In this document: positions 1-8,414 of the stretch, one piece after another | Position numbering within the stretch: position 1 is the first letter of the stretch | Layout of the letters: each line of letters begins with the position of its first letter | Assembly: GCA_041398565.1 (NCBI GenBank) | Contig: JAWKUN010000007.1 | Location: 62,001 to 126,000 of the forward strand | Length of the DNA stretch: 64,000 nucleotides | Source: DATGPD01 sp041398565 | GTDB taxonomy: Bacteria; Planctomycetota; UBA1135; UBA2386 | Reading direction: 5' to 3' | The notes under the pieces: model-generated | Database searches by the model: none | Told to the model about the DNA's origin: nothing | The model's input: only the letters and a program-made list of their open reading frames with translations | Position numbers and translations under genes: made by a program

Positions 1-1442
1 CCCGTCAGGGCGCGCTCGAACGCCTGCACCGCGGTTTCGACGTGCTCGCCGACGTCGCCGAGGACATCGCTTCGAGCCTGGTGGACGAGCCACCGGTGCC
101 GATCAAGGAGGGCGGGCTGATCCGCCCGGGCCACTCCAGCGACCTCGACGAGCTGGTCGAGCTGGCGCGCGACAGCATGCAGTGGATGGCGCGCTTCCAG
201 GCGCGCGAAGTCGAGCGCACCGGCATCCAGAACCTCAAGGTCGGCTTCAACCGCGTCTTCGGCTACTACATCGAGATCACGCACGCCGGTGCCCGCGGCA
301 GCGAGATCCCCGCCGACTACCACCGCAAGCAGACCACCAAGAACGCCGAGCGCTACGTCACCGACGAGCTGAAGACCTTCGAGACCAAGGTGCTGCAGGC
401 CGAGGAGCGCAGCAAGGCGCTGGAGCACGACCTGTTCCTGGCCCTGCGCGAGCGCGCGGCGACGGCGACGGAACGCCTGCAGGACACCGCCGCGCGCGTC
501 GCCGAGCTCGATTGCCTGCTGAGCCTGGCACAGGTGGCGCAGGAGCGCGGCTACTGTCGCCCCACCGTCGACGACAGTCGGGTACTCGCGGTGAAGGACG
601 GCCGCCACCCCGTGATCGAGGCGACGCACGCCGCCGGCACGTTCGTGCCCAACGACACCGACCTCGATCCGCCGCGGCGGGCGCTGTCGCTCATCACCGG
701 TCCGAACATGGCCGGCAAGTCGACCTACATCCGTCAGAACGCGCTCATCGTGATCATGGCGCAGCTCGGCAGCTTCGTGCCGGCAGCCGAGGCGCGCGTC
801 GGTCTCGTCGACCGCGTGTTCACCCGGGTCGGCAGCGCCGACGACATCAGCCGCGGCGCCTCGACCTTCATGGTCGAGATGGTCGAGACCGCCAACATCC
901 TGAACCACGCCACGCCGCGCAGCCTGGTGATCCTCGACGAGGTCGGCCGCGGCACCAGCACCTTCGACGGCCTGTCGCTGGCCTGGGCGATCGCCGAGGA
1001 CCTGTACGAGCGCATCGGCTGCCGCGCCCTGTTCGCCACCCACTACCACCAGCTCACCGACCTCAAGGGGCCGGGCAAGGGCATCGTCACCCAGCGGGTG
1101 GCGGTGCGCGAGTGGGGCGAAGAGATCGTGTTCCTGCACCGCATCGAGGAGGGCGGCACCGACCGCAGCTACGGCCTGCACGTCGCTCGGCTGGCCGGCA
1201 TTCCCAAGCCGGTGATCGAGCGCGCCCGCACCGTGCTGGCCAAACTCGAGGAAGAAGACGAGCACGTGGCTTCGGCGCTGGCGACCACCAGCAGTGCCAA
1301 GCCCGCGCGGCGGCAGCAGGTCCTGTTCGAGTCGCCGCGCGAGAAGATGCTGAAGGACCTCGCCAAGCTCGACCCGAACACGCTCACGCCGATGCAGGCG
1401 CTGACCAAGCTGGCCGAACTCGTGGCCCAGGCCAAGGGCTGA
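1..1442 (+). CDS. mutS: DNA mismatch repair protein MutS, C-terminal part (5' end outside window)
   Basis: The reading frame is open from the first bases, so the start lies upstream of the window. The visible part holds the MutS lever and clamp region, with the family sequence NLKVGFNRVFGYYIEITHA early on, and then the ATPase domain. The Walker A motif GPNMAGKST is encoded from about base 699. The Walker B stretch LVILDEVGRGTSTFDG follows near base 924, and ATHYHQL, typical of the ABC ATPase of MutS, comes after it. The protein binds mismatched DNA as a dimer and uses ATP to recruit downstream repair factors. The C-terminal tail after the ATPase is short. The next gene begins 2 bases after the stop codon, so the two are probably cotranscribed. 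Confidence 0.97.
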   Translation, partial: RQGALERLHRGFDVLADVAEDIASSLVDEPPVPIKEGGLIRPGHSSDLDELVELARDSMQWMARFQAREVERTGIQNLKVGFNRVFGYYIEITHAGARGSEIPADYHRKQTTKNAERYVTDELKTFETKVLQAEERSKALEHDLFLALRERAATATERLQDTAARVAELDCLLSLAQVAQERGYCRPTVDDSRVLAVKDGRHPVIEATHAAGTFVPNDTDLDPPRRALSLITGPNMAGKSTYIRQNALIVIMAQLGSFVPAAEARVGLVDRVFTRVGSADDISRGASTFMVEMVETANILNHATPRSLVILDEVGRGTSTFDGLSLAWAIAEDLYERIGCRALFATHYHQLTDLKGPGKGIVTQRVAVREWGEEIVFLHRIEEGGTDRSYGLHVARLAGIPKPVIERARTVLAKLEEEDEHVASALATTSSAKPARRQQVLFESPREKMLKDLAKLDPNTLTPMQALTKLAELVAQAKG

Positions 1443-1444
1443 CC

Positions 1445-1726
1445 GTGGTGCCACCCTGGGTGTGGTGGGTCGTGCTCGGTTTCAACGCGCTGGCTTGGGT
1501 GGCCTTCGCTTGGGACAAGTGGCGCGCCCGCCGCGGCGGCCGCCGCGTGCCCGAAGCCCGGCTGCTGCTCCTGCTGTGGCTAGGTTGTCTCGGCGCCTGG
1601 TGCGGCATGCGCATGTTCCGGCACAAGACGCGCAAGACGAGTTTCCTGTGGCGCGCCATCCTGCTGACGGTGCTGAATCCCCTGTGGTGGCTGGTGTGGC
1701 GGCAGCTGCGTGGGTGGCTGGGGTGA
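1445..1726 (+). CDS. DUF1294 family small membrane protein
   Basis: A protein of about 93 residues beginning at one of two consecutive GTG codons (1445 or 1448), directly after the mutS stop. It has an N-terminal hydrophobic helix (WVWWVVLGFNALAWVAFAW), a basic loop, a Leu-rich second helix and a third hydrophobic stretch. The segment GMRMFRHKTRKTSF matches the conserved heart of DUF1294 proteins. The function of the family is not known. It lies in the inner membrane by prediction, and its placement suggests readthrough from the mutS transcript. Confidence 0.8.
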   Translation: MVPPWVWWVVLGFNALAWVAFAWDKWRARRGGRRVPEARLLLLLWLGCLGAWCGMRMFRHKTRKTSFLWRAILLTVLNPLWWLVWRQLRGWLG

Positions 1727-1757
1727 GCGGAGGGACGCCCGCGGCGAACGCCTCGGT

Positions 1758-3086
1758 TCAGCCGCCGATCACCCACTCGCGCGCGTTGCTCAAGACGACG
1801 CCGAGCGGATTCGCCGCGGAGTCGGGGACTGAGCACTGATCGTACATCCGTGCGCCGACCAACCACGGGGACGAGGGAATCGGGATCGAGACGATGCCGC
1901 GGCCGCCGGCAAGCGCGAACGGGAGGACCATGTCGACCGACGTTCGCAGGCGACACCCGGTCATTCCCAGGCTCGTCAGGTCGAGTGGCAGGGGCAGCGC
2001 GCCCCACTGAGTGCGCGAGCCGCCGACCAGAAGGACGGCCGACGCGGCGCTAGCGGGCGCACTCAACAGAGCCTGATCGAAGCTACGCCCCACCCATGCC
2101 AGTTGGCCACCACTCAGCACCAATGCCGCCGGACCGGCACAGCCCGATCCCAGCGGAGCGTAGGTCGCCGCGTTGGGCAAGCCGAGTTCGAACGCCGAAC
2201 CCGCGAAGGGCGCCGCCACGATGAGCCGCGCACGCCCGAGATCGTGCGCCATGACCGGGAATGGGGTGTGGCTCGGCCCCCCTACCAATGCTTGCCAAGC
2301 GGCACCTCGCCACTCCACGGGATGAGCCTTCTGCAGCAGTAGGTTGCCGTCGGACGAGATCCAGAGTCCACCGAACGCGACCACCGACTGCCGCGCGTGG
2401 TCGTAGGCCATGCGGTGTTGGTGACGCTGGATCCCCGTGCCTGCACTCCGCCACTGCACTCCATCCCACTCCCAGGCGAACGGATCGTACGTGAAGCGAG
2501 CGATGAAGCCGCCGTCGACCACGGTCACGCGACGCAGCTTGTCGTAGGCAATCGCCGCACCATAGCGCAGGGGCGGAGAAACGATTGGTTGCGGCCGATA
2601 CCAGACGGCACCGTCCCATTCGAACAGGCCGTCGTCGTTGTACACAATCAGTCGTCCGCGCGCCTCGTCGAATGCAGCGGTGCACTCCGACCGCCCACGA
2701 GGGACGCCGGGAGAGCTGTGAGCCGTCCAAGCACTCCCATCGTACGACCTGACCGCGACGGCTCCCCCACTGTAGTCGGCCGCGAGCACCAGCAGCACGC
2801 GGCGGCGCAGCGTATCGTAGACGAGCGAGTAGTACTCCGGAGAGCTGGAGTAGGCCTGAGGAGTGGTCGCGCTGACCTGCAACCAAGACGAGCCGTCGAA
2901 CTCCCAGGTCCGGAGCAGCCCCGGAGTCGGATGCAGCGCGACCGCGACAAGGCGACCGCGATCCTCGTCGTAGGTCATTGCGCGCACGTCGGGTGGCGGC
3001 GCCGGGGATTGGGACCACTGAGCGGAAGCTGCCATGCCGACGGTTGTCGCCAGCATGAGGAAAGCGGAAGTCCTTCGATATGACAC
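1758..3086 (-). CDS. secreted kelch-like repeat protein with shared C-terminal domain
   Basis: About 442 residues if started at the GTG at 3086, which gives a normal signal peptide ending ATTVGMAASAQ; an ATG at 3146 would add 20 residues in front of it. The body holds repeated units of the type MTYDEDRGRLVAV, LVYDTLRRRVLLV, AFDEARGRLIVY and AYDKLRRVTVV, each followed by a W-containing strand. This is the pattern of kelch or galactose-oxidase-like beta-propellers. The last roughly 130 residues start with a GSGCAGP segment and end LSNAREWVIGG. They resemble the C-terminal region of several other exported proteins in this window. Probably exported and surface or envelope associated; no enzymatic role is visible. 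Confidence 0.75.
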   Translation of the reverse strand: MSYRRTSAFLMLATTVGMAASAQWSQSPAPPPDVRAMTYDEDRGRLVAVALHPTPGLLRTWEFDGSSWLQVSATTPQAYSSSPEYYSLVYDTLRRRVLLVLAADYSGGAVAVRSYDGSAWTAHSSPGVPRGRSECTAAFDEARGRLIVYNDDGLFEWDGAVWYRPQPIVSPPLRYGAAIAYDKLRRVTVVDGGFIARFTYDPFAWEWDGVQWRSAGTGIQRHQHRMAYDHARQSVVAFGGLWISSDGNLLLQKAHPVEWRGAAWQALVGGPSHTPFPVMAHDLGRARLIVAAPFAGSAFELGLPNAATYAPLGSGCAGPAALVLSGGQLAWVGRSFDQALLSAPASAASAVLLVGGSRTQWGALPLPLDLTSLGMTGCRLRTSVDMVLPFALAGGRGIVSIPIPSSPWLVGARMYDQCSVPDSAANPLGVVLSNAREWVIGG

Positions 3087-3237
3087 AGCGTCTCGACCTC
3101 TTGAGGAGCTCTTGGGGGACCGTCGTAGCATAGCAGCCGCGCGCAATCGGGTGCGGGTCCCGTATGGAGCGGATTAGCAGGCGCGCCGCGCCAGGGCTCG
3201 CACTCGCCCGAGCTGCCCGCACGAGTATGGGTGCCGG

Positions 3238-3270
3238 GTAACAGGGTGGAGTCAGACTCCACCCTGTTAC
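3238..3270. repeat. palindromic element A (REP-like)
   Basis: A perfect inverted repeat: arms of 16 bases (gtaacagggtggagtc and its complement) around a single central a. It lies between the divergently oriented kelch protein gene and the 3311 gene. The core ggagtcagactcc and the outer gtaaca/tgttac recur in elements B and E of this window, so it is a dispersed family rather than a chance hairpin. Confidence 0.85.
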
Positions 3271-3310
3271 TGCTGACCTGCGCGGCCCGGCACCGGCCCG
3301 GCCAGGCGCT

Positions 3311-5425
3311 ATGTTGCCAGCCGTGATTCGTCTTCTCGCGGTTTCGTGGGTTTGCGCGGTGGCGACCGCGCAGGTCGAGCCGGTGCGCGGCTTGGTGGTG
3401 GACGAGGCGGGGCAGCCGCTCCAAGACGTGGCGGTGGTGGCGTTCGCCGCCGAAGAACCCTTCGTCACAGACCAGCTCCTGCGAACACCCACGACGCACA
3501 CCGCCAGCGATGGCACATTCGCGCTCGATCTCGACCGTTCCGCCCGGCCGTGGCTCGGCAACGTGCTGTTCGCGACCCCCGGCCGTGTCCACGTGGTGGC
3601 GGGGATCGCCTGCGTCGATATGACTCCGGTCGTGCTGCCGAAGGCGAAGCGCTTGGCGGGACGCGCGCGCGACGCGACGGGCAAGGCGCTGGCTGGCGTG
3701 AGGGTGGAGGCCCGCGACTACCTGGCACGTTGCAAGTTCCTGGGGCGCTACCCCTCGAACCTGAGCACGAGTCCCGAGCCGCGCACCGCGGTGCGCACCG
3801 ACGCCAGCGGGCGTTTCGTGCTCGAAGGCGTCTGTGACACGATGATCTGGCTGGTGGCCGGCGGCCAGAGGTTCACGCGCCAGGAATACGGACCGCTCGC
3901 AGCCGGCGACTCGTTCGACGTCGAGGTCGCGCCTGCTCCCGTCGTCACGGTGCAGGTGGTCGATGGCGCCGGGAAGCCCGTTTCCGGCGCTTCGGTGACG
4001 GCGACGAGCGAGAGCCTGCCCCAGTGGCTCGGCTACCAGACCGGTACCACCGACGCCGAGGGACATGCTGAGGTGACGTTCCTCGCAGCGCCCACCTCGC
4101 TCTGGGTGCAGACCGAGGACTTCCGGCCGCTCGCGAACGCCACCCTGACCGCGCCGCAGGCCGAGGTGCGCCTCGTCGCGCAGGATGCCCCACAGCCCGC
4201 TGCCCCCGACAAGGCTCCCGAGCCGCGAGTGTTCGGTCGGGTCGTCGACCCCGACACCGGCCGCGCGGTCGTCGGCGCGAAGATCGCCATCGTCGGGGAG
4301 ATGACAGGTCCGCCAGACCACTACGTGCTCGACAACACGGCCGTCGCCAGCAACCTGGCGGGCGTGATGACCGACGCCGACGGCCGCTTCGCGCTGCCTG
4401 CCGAAGACGGGGAACGCTGGCTGGTGGCGACCGACGGGAGCCGCTCCTTCACCCACGATCGGGGACGGGCGCCGTCCCCGCGCACGATCAACCTCGTCCC
4501 CGGCGCCGAGCTCCGTGGCCTCGAGCTCACGCTGCAGCCGACCGTGACCGTCTCTGGCAAGGTGCGCGGACCGCTACCGCGCGGGTCGCAGGTGCGCTTC
4601 CTGGTGCAGCGCGAGTCGCGGTGGTCGTCGGAGACGATGGAGTACCGGCCGCGGGCTGCGCTCGACGGACAGCAGCGCTTCGGCGACGCGCGTCTGCTGG
4701 CGCGCCGCTACGACGTGCAGGTGTTGTCGCCACGGCTGTTCCGGCAGGGCATGCCCGACAAGGTCTCGGTCGCCTCGGTGGTGATCGACGGGAAGCCGAT
4801 CGAGGTCGACGCCGGCGGTGCGGTGCCGGCCACCGTGCGCGGGGTGGTGCAGACGCCGCTCCCTCCGCAGCGCGTCGCCGTGGTGCTGCTGCCGACGGCG
4901 CACGACGACAAGCTCGTCAGCCTGGGCTACGCGTCGTACGACGGGCCGGCGTGTCCGCTCGGACTCGACGGCGAGTTCGCCCTGCGCGGCGCGGCCGGCG
5001 GACGCACCCTGGCGCTCATCGACATCTTGACCGGCGTCGTGCTCGCCCATCGAGACCTCGGCAACCTCGCACCCGGCGAAGACCGGGAGATCACGTTCAA
5101 GCCTGAAGTGCAACCCGTTCAGGTATGCGTGCGATTCGCCAGCCTGCCGGCGAGCGACACGCTGTGGCTCGACGTGCGGGTCGCCGACGAGCACTGGCTC
5201 CAGGTCGGCCAGATCGTCAAGCGCTCGGCCGACAGCACCGGCGGTGTCGGCACGCGGGTGCCGCGCGCCACACGCGAGCTGACGCTCTGGTTGCCCCCCG
5301 GCCAGACCTTGCTGCGATTGCGCACCCAGGAAGGAGTCCGCTCGGACGGCACCGACGCGCTGGCGTCGCTGTTCTGCGATTCCGCCAACCTGCCCAACGG
5401 GTGCGTCGAACTGAAGGCGGAGTGA
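3311..5425 (+). CDS. secreted carboxypeptidase-regulatory-like repeat protein
   Basis: 704 residues with a signal peptide (MLPAVIRLLAVSWVCAVATA, cleavage before QVEPV). At least four beta-sandwich units of the carboxypeptidase regulatory-like/transthyretin-like kind follow, recognisable by openings such as RGLVVDEAGQPLQDVAVVAF, VQVVDGAGKPVSGASVTAT and FGRVVDPDTGRAVVGAKIAI. Each leads to a DxxGxF-type strand (DASGRFVLEGV, DADGRFALP). No catalytic domain is visible. Such repeats usually act as stalks or ligand-binding modules on exported proteins. It is flanked on both sides by palindromic elements A and B. Two related proteins lie at 49911-52625 (with a sigma factor fused in front) and 59593-61887. 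Confidence 0.8.
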   Translation: MLPAVIRLLAVSWVCAVATAQVEPVRGLVVDEAGQPLQDVAVVAFAAEEPFVTDQLLRTPTTHTASDGTFALDLDRSARPWLGNVLFATPGRVHVVAGIACVDMTPVVLPKAKRLAGRARDATGKALAGVRVEARDYLARCKFLGRYPSNLSTSPEPRTAVRTDASGRFVLEGVCDTMIWLVAGGQRFTRQEYGPLAAGDSFDVEVAPAPVVTVQVVDGAGKPVSGASVTATSESLPQWLGYQTGTTDAEGHAEVTFLAAPTSLWVQTEDFRPLANATLTAPQAEVRLVAQDAPQPAAPDKAPEPRVFGRVVDPDTGRAVVGAKIAIVGEMTGPPDHYVLDNTAVASNLAGVMTDADGRFALPAEDGERWLVATDGSRSFTHDRGRAPSPRTINLVPGAELRGLELTLQPTVTVSGKVRGPLPRGSQVRFLVQRESRWSSETMEYRPRAALDGQQRFGDARLLARRYDVQVLSPRLFRQGMPDKVSVASVVIDGKPIEVDAGGAVPATVRGVVQTPLPPQRVAVVLLPTAHDDKLVSLGYASYDGPACPLGLDGEFALRGAAGGRTLALIDILTGVVLAHRDLGNLAPGEDREITFKPEVQPVQVCVRFASLPASDTLWLDVRVADEHWLQVGQIVKRSADSTGGVGTRVPRATRELTLWLPPGQTLLRLRTQEGVRSDGTDALASLFCDSANLPNGCVELKAE

Positions 5426-5456
5426 CCCGGACCCGCGCCCTCCGGAACAACCCCCA

Positions 5457-5499
5457 GCGAAGTAACAAGGTGGAGTCAGACTCCACTCTGCTACTTCGC
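5457..5499. repeat. palindromic element B (REP-like)
   Basis: Inverted repeat with 21-base arms (left gcgaagtaacaaggtggagtc) around a central a; three positions of the arms do not pair. It lies 31 bases after the stop of the 3311 gene and 33 bases before the next start, so it may also act as a terminator or transcript-stabilising hairpin. Same core as elements A and E. Confidence 0.85.
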
Positions 5500-5532
5500 G
5501 ACATCGGCGGGCCCCGGCCGTACCGTCTTGTG

Positions 5533-6315
5533 ATGAAACTCACGCTGCCGCTGCTCGCGTGCACCGCGGCCCTGACGTTGCCGCGCGTCCGACCGCAGGA
5601 TCCTCCCCCGGCATCGCCCCCCCCGACGACGCCCCTGCCGCGCGCCTTCGTCGACGGCGCCAACTGGACCCCACTGACTCTCGCCGACTTCGTCAACGTC
5701 AACGGCGACGCCGACACCTGGACCGAGCACGACGGCATCATCGTCGGCACCGGCAAGCCAATCGGAGGGGCGCGCTCGCGCAAGACCTACGCCAACTTCG
5801 AGATGGTGCTCGAGTGGAAGCACCTCGAGCACGCCGGCAACTCCGGCCTGTTCGTCTGGTGCCCCGAGGCGGCATTCACCGACCTGCCGAAGGGAACGCT
5901 GCCGCGCTCGGGCATCGAGGTGCAGATCCTCGACCTCGGCTACGAGACCAATTGGCTGCGGAGCAAGGGCGCGCACTCGGACTGGTTCACCAGCCACGGC
6001 GACGTGTTCCCGGTCGGCAAAGCGGCGATGACGCCATTCACGCCGCAGATCACCTACGAAGGCGACGACGGCAAGTCGTTCCAAGTCGGCAAGCCCGACG
6101 GTAGCCGCTGCTTCCCCACGCGTCGCCTGACGCAGCCGGCCGGCGCCTGGAACCACTACTACGTGCGCGCGATCAACGGCGAGATCCGGCTGTGGGTCAA
6201 CGGCGAAGAGGTCAGCGGTGGCAAGGGCTGCACACCGGCCACCGGCTACCTGGCGCTCGAGGCCGAGGGCGCGCGCATCGAGTTCCGCAACCTGCGCCTG
6301 CGCGAGCTGCCCTGA
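5533..6315 (+). CDS. secreted DUF1080 (3-keto-disaccharide hydrolase-like) protein
   Basis: 260 residues starting at the ATG at 5533, which gives a signal peptide (MKLTLPLLACTAALTLP) and then a proline-rich linker. The mature part is one concanavalin-like beta-sandwich of the DUF1080/3-keto-disaccharide hydrolase type. Typical stretches are ADTWTEHDGIIVGTGKPIGG, FEMVLEWKHLEHAGNSGLFVW, RSGIEVQILD, WNHYYVRAINGEIRLWVNGEEV and GYLALEAEGARIEFRNLRLREL. The family is greatly expanded in Planctomycetota and acts on or binds oxidised disaccharides or glycans outside the cell. The exact substrate cannot be read from sequence. The open frame extends upstream to 5125, but that part overlaps the previous gene and lacks protein-like composition. 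Confidence 0.88.
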   Translation: MKLTLPLLACTAALTLPRVRPQDPPPASPPPTTPLPRAFVDGANWTPLTLADFVNVNGDADTWTEHDGIIVGTGKPIGGARSRKTYANFEMVLEWKHLEHAGNSGLFVWCPEAAFTDLPKGTLPRSGIEVQILDLGYETNWLRSKGAHSDWFTSHGDVFPVGKAAMTPFTPQITYEGDDGKSFQVGKPDGSRCFPTRRLTQPAGAWNHYYVRAINGEIRLWVNGEEVSGGKGCTPATGYLALEAEGARIEFRNLRLRELP

Positions 6316-6339
6316 GGCCATCCCGCACTGCGGCCACGC

Positions 6340-7908
6340 TCACCGCAAGATGTCCAACCTCAGCGCGTTCGAGACCCCGAGGCCTTCGGTGGCGCCGGGG
6401 TCGAGGATGCCCCACTGCACGTAGATCGAGAACGGCCCACCTCCGCCGGCGAGCGGCAGCGACACGGTGCCGGCGCCGTCACAAGAGAACGGCGACAGCA
6501 CCGCCAAGGGAACGGGGATGACTGTCGCGCCGAAGGTGTTCCACATCGTCGCCGCCGTCCCCACCAGCGCAAAGACCGTGGCGAAGGGCGGACAGTCGGA
6601 CAGCGTCAGCGTGGCAGAGTGACCCGACGACAGCGTGCCGCATGCCGCGAGGCGCGGAAACTTGTCGTTGCCGCCGAGCTTGGCGAACCCGAGGTCCACG
6701 CCCGCGCTGTTGCAAGCGAGCGGTGCAGGCAGGATGCAGTCGGCGATCACCGGGCGATGGTCGGAGGCGACAGCCGTAGCATTGGCGAAGTTGCCGAGCT
6801 GCGGCGGCCGGGCCGCAACCGGGGTGTGCGCGGTATCGAACTGGAAGGCGCGGCGCACGGCGACCATGCTGTCCTGCCAGCAGAGGTAGTCGTCCTTGTA
6901 GCTCGAGTTCTGATAGGTGTTGAGACTGCCGCTGAACCACTCCGGGGCATGGTCGTAGGTCATGTCGGTGCGGTTGCGGTCGGTACCGTCGGTGCCGCTG
7001 GCCGAGTCGAAAGTCGCAGCGCGCGCGAGCCAGTCGGCGGGCCCGACCGTGGTGCCGTTGCCCCACTCGTCCTCGTTCCAGTCGCCACCCACCAGGATCG
7101 AGGTGTTGGCGTCGAGCACGGAGGTCGCCGGCGGGCTGTCGGCGATCTTGCCACGCGGATCGGGCACAGTGCCGTTGGCGCCGTTGTAGAAGTAGTCGAG
7201 GAAGTAGGCGACGTTCCGCGCCGCGGTGACGCGGACGTTGTGATTGCTGGTCCCGCCGCCGGCCTTCAGGTGGGCGTTGCCGACCACGAGATCGCCGGCG
7301 TAGAGGGCGTCGGGTAGGTCGATCTCGGCGAACATGAAGCCGCGGATGCCTCCGTTGCCGCCGGGTGCATACAGGTCGGCGGTGACGTTCGGAATGTCAC
7401 TCAGCGTCGCCTGGGTGTCTCCGTTGAGGTCGCGGAATGGGAACCGGCTCAGGATGACGTTGCGGTTGTAGCCGTCGTTGCTGGCGCTGACGAACACGTA
7501 GGGCAGATCGTAGGCCGGCGCGTAGGCCTGCACGTAGGCAGTGATCACCGGGTTACCCGCATGGAACGTGTCGTTGCCGCCGTGCAGGAACATGCCGATC
7601 GCGGTCGTGAGCTGACTGACCGAATCGACCCCGCTGCCCGTGCCGTTGCCGCTGTTGTCGCCGCACTCCTGCAGCAACAGGATGTCCGGCTGCATCGCCG
7701 CGATCAAACGCGCCAGCGCCGTCCAATTGTTCGACGTCGAGTTCTTGGTGTTGCTGGAGCAGATCGCGTCGAGGACGTTGTAGGTCATCACGCGCAGGTC
7801 GGTCGCAGCCGACTTGCCCCACTGGCCGACGGCCGGGTTCCATTGGGCGTGCACGCTGGCGGCGAGAGCGGGAAACGACAGCGCGAGCGAGAGCAGGGAC
7901 GGGTTCAT
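6340..7908 (-). CDS. secreted endonuclease/exonuclease/phosphatase-family protein
   Basis: 522 residues from the ATG at 7908, chosen because it directly precedes a signal peptide (MNPSLLSLALSFPALAASVHA). The catalytic fold of the DNase I/exonuclease III superfamily is clear. It shows RVMTYNVLDAI near the mature N-terminus, PDILLLQECGDN with the metal-binding Glu, GGDWNEDEWGN with the Asp/Asn pair, and SDHRPVIADC with the terminal Asp-His. After the domain come about 110 residues ending in QWGILDPG and SNALRLDILR. That tail is shared with other exported proteins here. The substrate could be a nucleic acid, a phosphodiester or a lipid phosphate. It is secreted or surface bound by inference. Confidence 0.85.
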   Translation of the reverse strand: MNPSLLSLALSFPALAASVHAQWNPAVGQWGKSAATDLRVMTYNVLDAICSSNTKNSTSNNWTALARLIAAMQPDILLLQECGDNSGNGTGSGVDSVSQLTTAIGMFLHGGNDTFHAGNPVITAYVQAYAPAYDLPYVFVSASNDGYNRNVILSRFPFRDLNGDTQATLSDIPNVTADLYAPGGNGGIRGFMFAEIDLPDALYAGDLVVGNAHLKAGGGTSNHNVRVTAARNVAYFLDYFYNGANGTVPDPRGKIADSPPATSVLDANTSILVGGDWNEDEWGNGTTVGPADWLARAATFDSASGTDGTDRNRTDMTYDHAPEWFSGSLNTYQNSSYKDDYLCWQDSMVAVRRAFQFDTAHTPVAARPPQLGNFANATAVASDHRPVIADCILPAPLACNSAGVDLGFAKLGGNDKFPRLAACGTLSSGHSATLTLSDCPPFATVFALVGTAATMWNTFGATVIPVPLAVLSPFSCDGAGTVSLPLAGGGGPFSIYVQWGILDPGATEGLGVSNALRLDILR

Positions 7909-8414
7909 GGCGGGCGGTCCGGACGAGAGAGAGTGCAGACTAGCGGCAGCGGCTGGCGGCCGCACCCCGGCGCAGCAACTTGCGCACTCCTCCGCGACTC
8001 AGGCCGGGCGAGCGTGAACCAGCCGGCCGCAAACAGAGCTCGCCGAAGCGAGCACGCGCCGCCAGCGACGGCTGCGCCGACATCGCGGCATCGACGACGG
8101 GCAACACACCGCCGTGGCGGGCGTGACCGCAGGCAGAAGCGCGAGAGCGATACGCCAGGCCGCGAGCGGATGCGACAGTGGATGGCCCGCGTCAGGGTAG
8201 GCGACCGAGGCTACCGCAGGTTGGTGATCGGCCCTCGCCGCGCGAGAATCGAGTGGCGACGGCAAGCACTCGGCGCGAACACTCGGCGCCACGCCGTGCC
8301 GGTGCCTGTGCGACACCGGGTCGGTCCTCTCATCGGGTTTCGCAAGGTGCCCTGCCCTCCGTGTCCCCCGCCGCGCGGCGCGGGAACAATGGTGCCCGTT
8401 CGCCCTCGGACCGC
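7909..8414. other. 506-base intergenic region between divergent genes
   Basis: No gene is supported here. Frames on both strands have arginine-rich, low-complexity translations. It must hold the promoters of the two diverging genes, but I recognise no consensus. A 10-base direct repeat (cactcggcgc) occurs at 8267-8276 and 8280-8289. Confidence 0.6.
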